Positions 60,767 to 64,000 of a DNA stretch of 64,000 nt are shown here, piece by piece. Below the pieces are notes generated by a model. The model saw only the letters and a program-made list of their open reading frames with translations. It ran no database searches and was not told where the DNA came from. How positions within the stretch are numbered: the stretch's first letter is position 1; each line of letters begins with the position of its first letter. Source of the stretch: Liolophura sinensis. Taxonomy: Eukaryota > Mollusca > Polyplacophora > Chitonida > Chitonidae. The translations under genes were made by a program, and so were the position numbers. The stretch is taken from contig NC_088301.1 of the NCBI RefSeq assembly GCF_032854445.1, forward strand, positions 50,083,187-50,147,186. The letters are read 5' to 3'.

Positions 60767-63700
60767 TTAGCAGATAGATTAACTACTCACTAAGTTGATG
60801 TCAACATCCACAATTGCATTGGCAGAAAGTTAATAAGTCGTCTTCTGTTTAATTTGTATGCATGTCTGTATCACCATCTGCATATCACACCCAGTGGTAT
60901 ACAGAGCAGTGCGGCTGAATTAGTCAGCTAGTACGTTATATGACGTTTTCCTGACCACTAAGACTGACATCCATCTCAGTATGCGGGTCAATTATAACCT
61001 AAAGTAAACATTTTTAATTATTCTCACGTTTAAAGCGATGTTCAACAAGAAACTTTAATTTGACTGTTAATTGGCTAAATTCTGATCACATTAAGGTACA
61101 TTTTACCTGGTACACGGGTGGATAGGGTGAGTTTCTATTTATGCTGGTAAATCAAGTATAGAGAGAAGCAATATCATCTGCACATCAAGGCTTGACTTGA
61201 AATCACTGCACGTTGTCATGGAATTTATGTAGGTTCATGGGCAGGTAGAACGAGATTGCAACCGATAGGCCACGAGGCAAGTAACCATGAGTAGAATGGA
61301 ACCCTGTTCGATAAATGTCGGAGATAAACTTTTACTTTATCGAAATTTTGGTCGTTGGTGCATGAAGGAACAGTGCACAGGTAACTGCCGACTGTAAAGA
61401 TAGGAAAAGTTGTCTCCCCTGTCAATACAACCCATAAACCTTGAGTTACGTAACCATTGTAACGGTTTATTCCAAAAATTTATCACAAAATGGAGCAAAG
61501 ATTGAGACAAATATTTTACTTCTGCATTGTGAAAGACTTTCCAGTATTATTGGCCTATTTATATTTGTTGATATATAACGGAGTGAAACATTAACTGCTT
61601 GCCCTCAATAATTAATTAATTAGTACATTGCCTTGGTAACGTAACACCTCCGTTCTTGAGGCAACACACTAAAAACGTAATCGAGTGAACTGTGACCAGA
61701 TCATGTGATTAGCGAATATATGTGTCTACTGCGATTTTACAGACTATGCTGTACTGGAAACAATTCCCATAAGCCTAATTTTCCAATTGCACAGAAACGG
61801 TGTATTGACAGTAACTCCATGCCGCGTGGCGACAGATGGACCCGCCAATCTTGTTCACCCAAGGCAATATTAGTCCGTTGTCACATTCCTATATATTTAC
61901 AGCTTTGAATGGCATAAACTATAATAAAGGAGAAGTATCCAACAGTAAAAGACTACGCCTTGTTGACTATTTATATGCTTAGTAAAGCGAACGACAATAT
62001 ATACACTGTACGTCAACGCAATGCTCCATTGCACATCATGGCGGAGGCGTTGGAACGCTTCAGTGCGACATTAATTACGGCCCTATTAATGTACTCTAAT
62101 TATCATGCCAAGCCTTATGAAAAATCCGGGCGGAGTATATGGCCTGCAGGTAAACTGGAAATCCGAACCCCACTGTAGAGCAAATACCTGTAGCGATTTC
62201 CCTGAGAATTTTCTCACAGGTGACATTTTATTGACAAATTTAAAGGCTATACTAGTATACCGATCGATGTATAAGCTAATTCATTTCGTGTATTGTTTGG
62301 AATGCGATTTATAATAAAAATGGTAGTTTGCATATTTCTGTGAAGCTGAATGAGCGTCAACTCAAAGTGATGGTGGAAAGATGGCACGAATGTACAGAAC
62401 ATGTCACAGGTCACGATGTCCCGTGCAGAGATATAAGGGTACAGCTAGGTGTACCTCTGCTCAAGGAGTCATTGATAGAACTGATACAACACAAACCTCA
62501 CGTTAATCTCCGGTGGCTAGACAGGAATTTCCCTCCTAACGACATGTGCAAAAGTTGCACAGTCGGAACTTGTCTCTCCAGTAATGAGCTTCTTGGGTTT
62601 TAATGCCTTTCTTTTGGGAGGACTGGTTGAACAAATAATTAATTTAAGAGGTGGGATTTTTTTCATACAGATCTGGCTGCTTAAGGATAAGAAACAGTGA
62701 GAAAGTGTGGAGATAACAAGAAGTACTATGCACGTGCTACGTATATGGGCTAACATAAACAGTAAAATATAGATAATATTCATCCCCAAAACGGCAGAGA
62801 AGGCTTCAACTAACATTCCCTAAATATTTCGGTGTATTTCTTTGATCAGTGGAACATTTCTTACGTTAAACTGATCAGTAGAACTGTACAGGCAAATAGT
62901 ATAATATGTGATATGCTCATGCATTTAGATGCCAAAAGACTTACGTGTAATTTTCGTTTTAATTTTGTCATTTTCATTATTTGGTATGGTTTGTTTAGAA
63001 TATTAATCTGGATCTAGTTGTTCAAAAGTGTATTAGTAGGTTACGTTACAGGGTACTGGCGTACCATTAGTTTTGGACTGGAACAAGACTGCATCGTATT
63101 AAGATTGAAGACTGATTTAAACATTCATTACACTTCCGGATAACCCACGGGGAATGGGACTCCATTTGTAGCATGTCAGCGAAGGATTACTAGCACGGAC
63201 GCAAGTCATGTGGTAGAAAGTATTACGTTTGTAAGCCGAGGGTATCCACTGCACGATTTCAACTGCAAATATACTTCTGGTTAAGAAACATGAATGAATG
63301 AATTGTATAAGGAATTTAAGGACCATTTTTCTTATAATCAAGCTCTTGCACCGATCGTACAGACTTAATGTGTCGTTGTCAGCAGGGCTAGGACATGAAA
63401 TAGCGATGTACAACGGAAAAAATGCAAAGGAGCCCCCTCTTGTCAGAGACTATCTTAAAAACCATGGGTCTACTTTATTACAAACTCTGAAACCATTCAG
63501 AATTTTCCGCAATATAATAGTAATCCTAATAGTACAGTGAAAAGCATCAGCTTATTTAGCAGAGATGCCCTCAAACTTGTGCAGTATACATGTATAGGGA
63601 TGGGAACACCCAGGAAGCCATATGCATGGGGCATAGGCCAGCTAAAGCCAGTTCGGAGCTCACAAAACAACGATGAGCAGTTAACAACGGCACAAACTAT

Positions 63701-64000
63701 AGTTGTCTGGAAGGCTGGACAACAGTTCAATACTCGCCCTATATGTATGAGGCGACTCTCTGTCAAATAACAAATCATCGCTAATACGTCAAAAAGCACA
63801 AGGCACGTAACACATGAAGCTTTCTGACCACACAACGCAGTGGGTATAAGGCCACATGACACTGTGTAATGGAGGGCAAGAAGCGAAAAACAATAGCCAC
63901 GTACGGTTCACTTCTCGTAAAGAGTTTTCTCGACAGTCCATCATACAGACTGGATTTGATAACGACGAGCTTAACGCAAGCAACTGTACGAGAAATACCA
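60767..64000. other. Right flank; no gene recognised
   Basis: Short open frames exist here (for example plus 62328-62603 of 91 codons and minus 63862-63497 of 121 codons). None shows a known motif, a splice pattern or similarity to the cluster. I see no SINE copy either. It is AT-rich, apparently unique sequence. Confidence 0.35.

Noticed and set aside
62328-62603. 91-codon plus-strand frame
   Set aside because: Plausible composition but no known motif, no splice context and no neighbour that supports it.
63497-63862. 121-codon minus-strand frame
   Set aside because: No recognised motif; Cys/Leu-rich composition typical of chance frames here.

Overview
The window is eukaryotic, from an invertebrate of the lophotrochozoan type and most likely a bivalve mollusc. 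Genes are split by GT/AG introns of 0.1 to 3 kb, the bulk is AT-rich, and copies of a tRNA-headed SINE ending in CAAATAAATAAAT are scattered throughout. I know such SINEs from mollusc genomes, but a brachiopod or related phylum cannot be excluded from sequence alone.

Layout. (1) 1-4.5 kb is a GC-richer relic of a large DNA element of the Polinton/Maverick or adintovirus-like type. On the minus strand it keeps, in order, a possible small basic protein, a packaging-ATPase P-loop fragment, a penton-like fragment, a small Gly-rich basic protein and an F54H12.2-like capsid-type protein. All are broken by frameshifts and stops. A cluster of CRE-like sites with CCAAT and TATA-like elements lies at the right edge. 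(2) 6.6-14.2 kb (minus), 35.9-45.0 kb (plus) and 52.3-60.1 kb (minus) hold three paralogous gelsolin-like genes (A, B, C). Each encodes a three-domain protein of about 363-372 residues and each has the same 13-coding-exon plan with the same intron phases. A and B are divergent and B and C are convergent. (3) The intergenic stretches (16-35 kb, 45-52 kb, 60-64 kb) hold no gene I can recognise. They contain SINEs, four MITE-like inverted-repeat elements, a possible solo LTR, a 63-bp minisatellite, a 56-bp tandem repeat inside a gene C intron, and several TA microsatellites.

How it fits together. The three gelsolin-like genes encode severin/fragmin-type actin severing and capping proteins and form a local duplicated cluster. 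The linker between domains 2 and 3 is the only part whose length differs among them, apart from the extreme N-terminus of A. A 96-bp stretch of exon 6 is identical between A and B, including every silent site, although neighbouring exons differ at 12-30% of positions. That suggests recent gene conversion. The viral-type relic has no visible functional link to the cluster.
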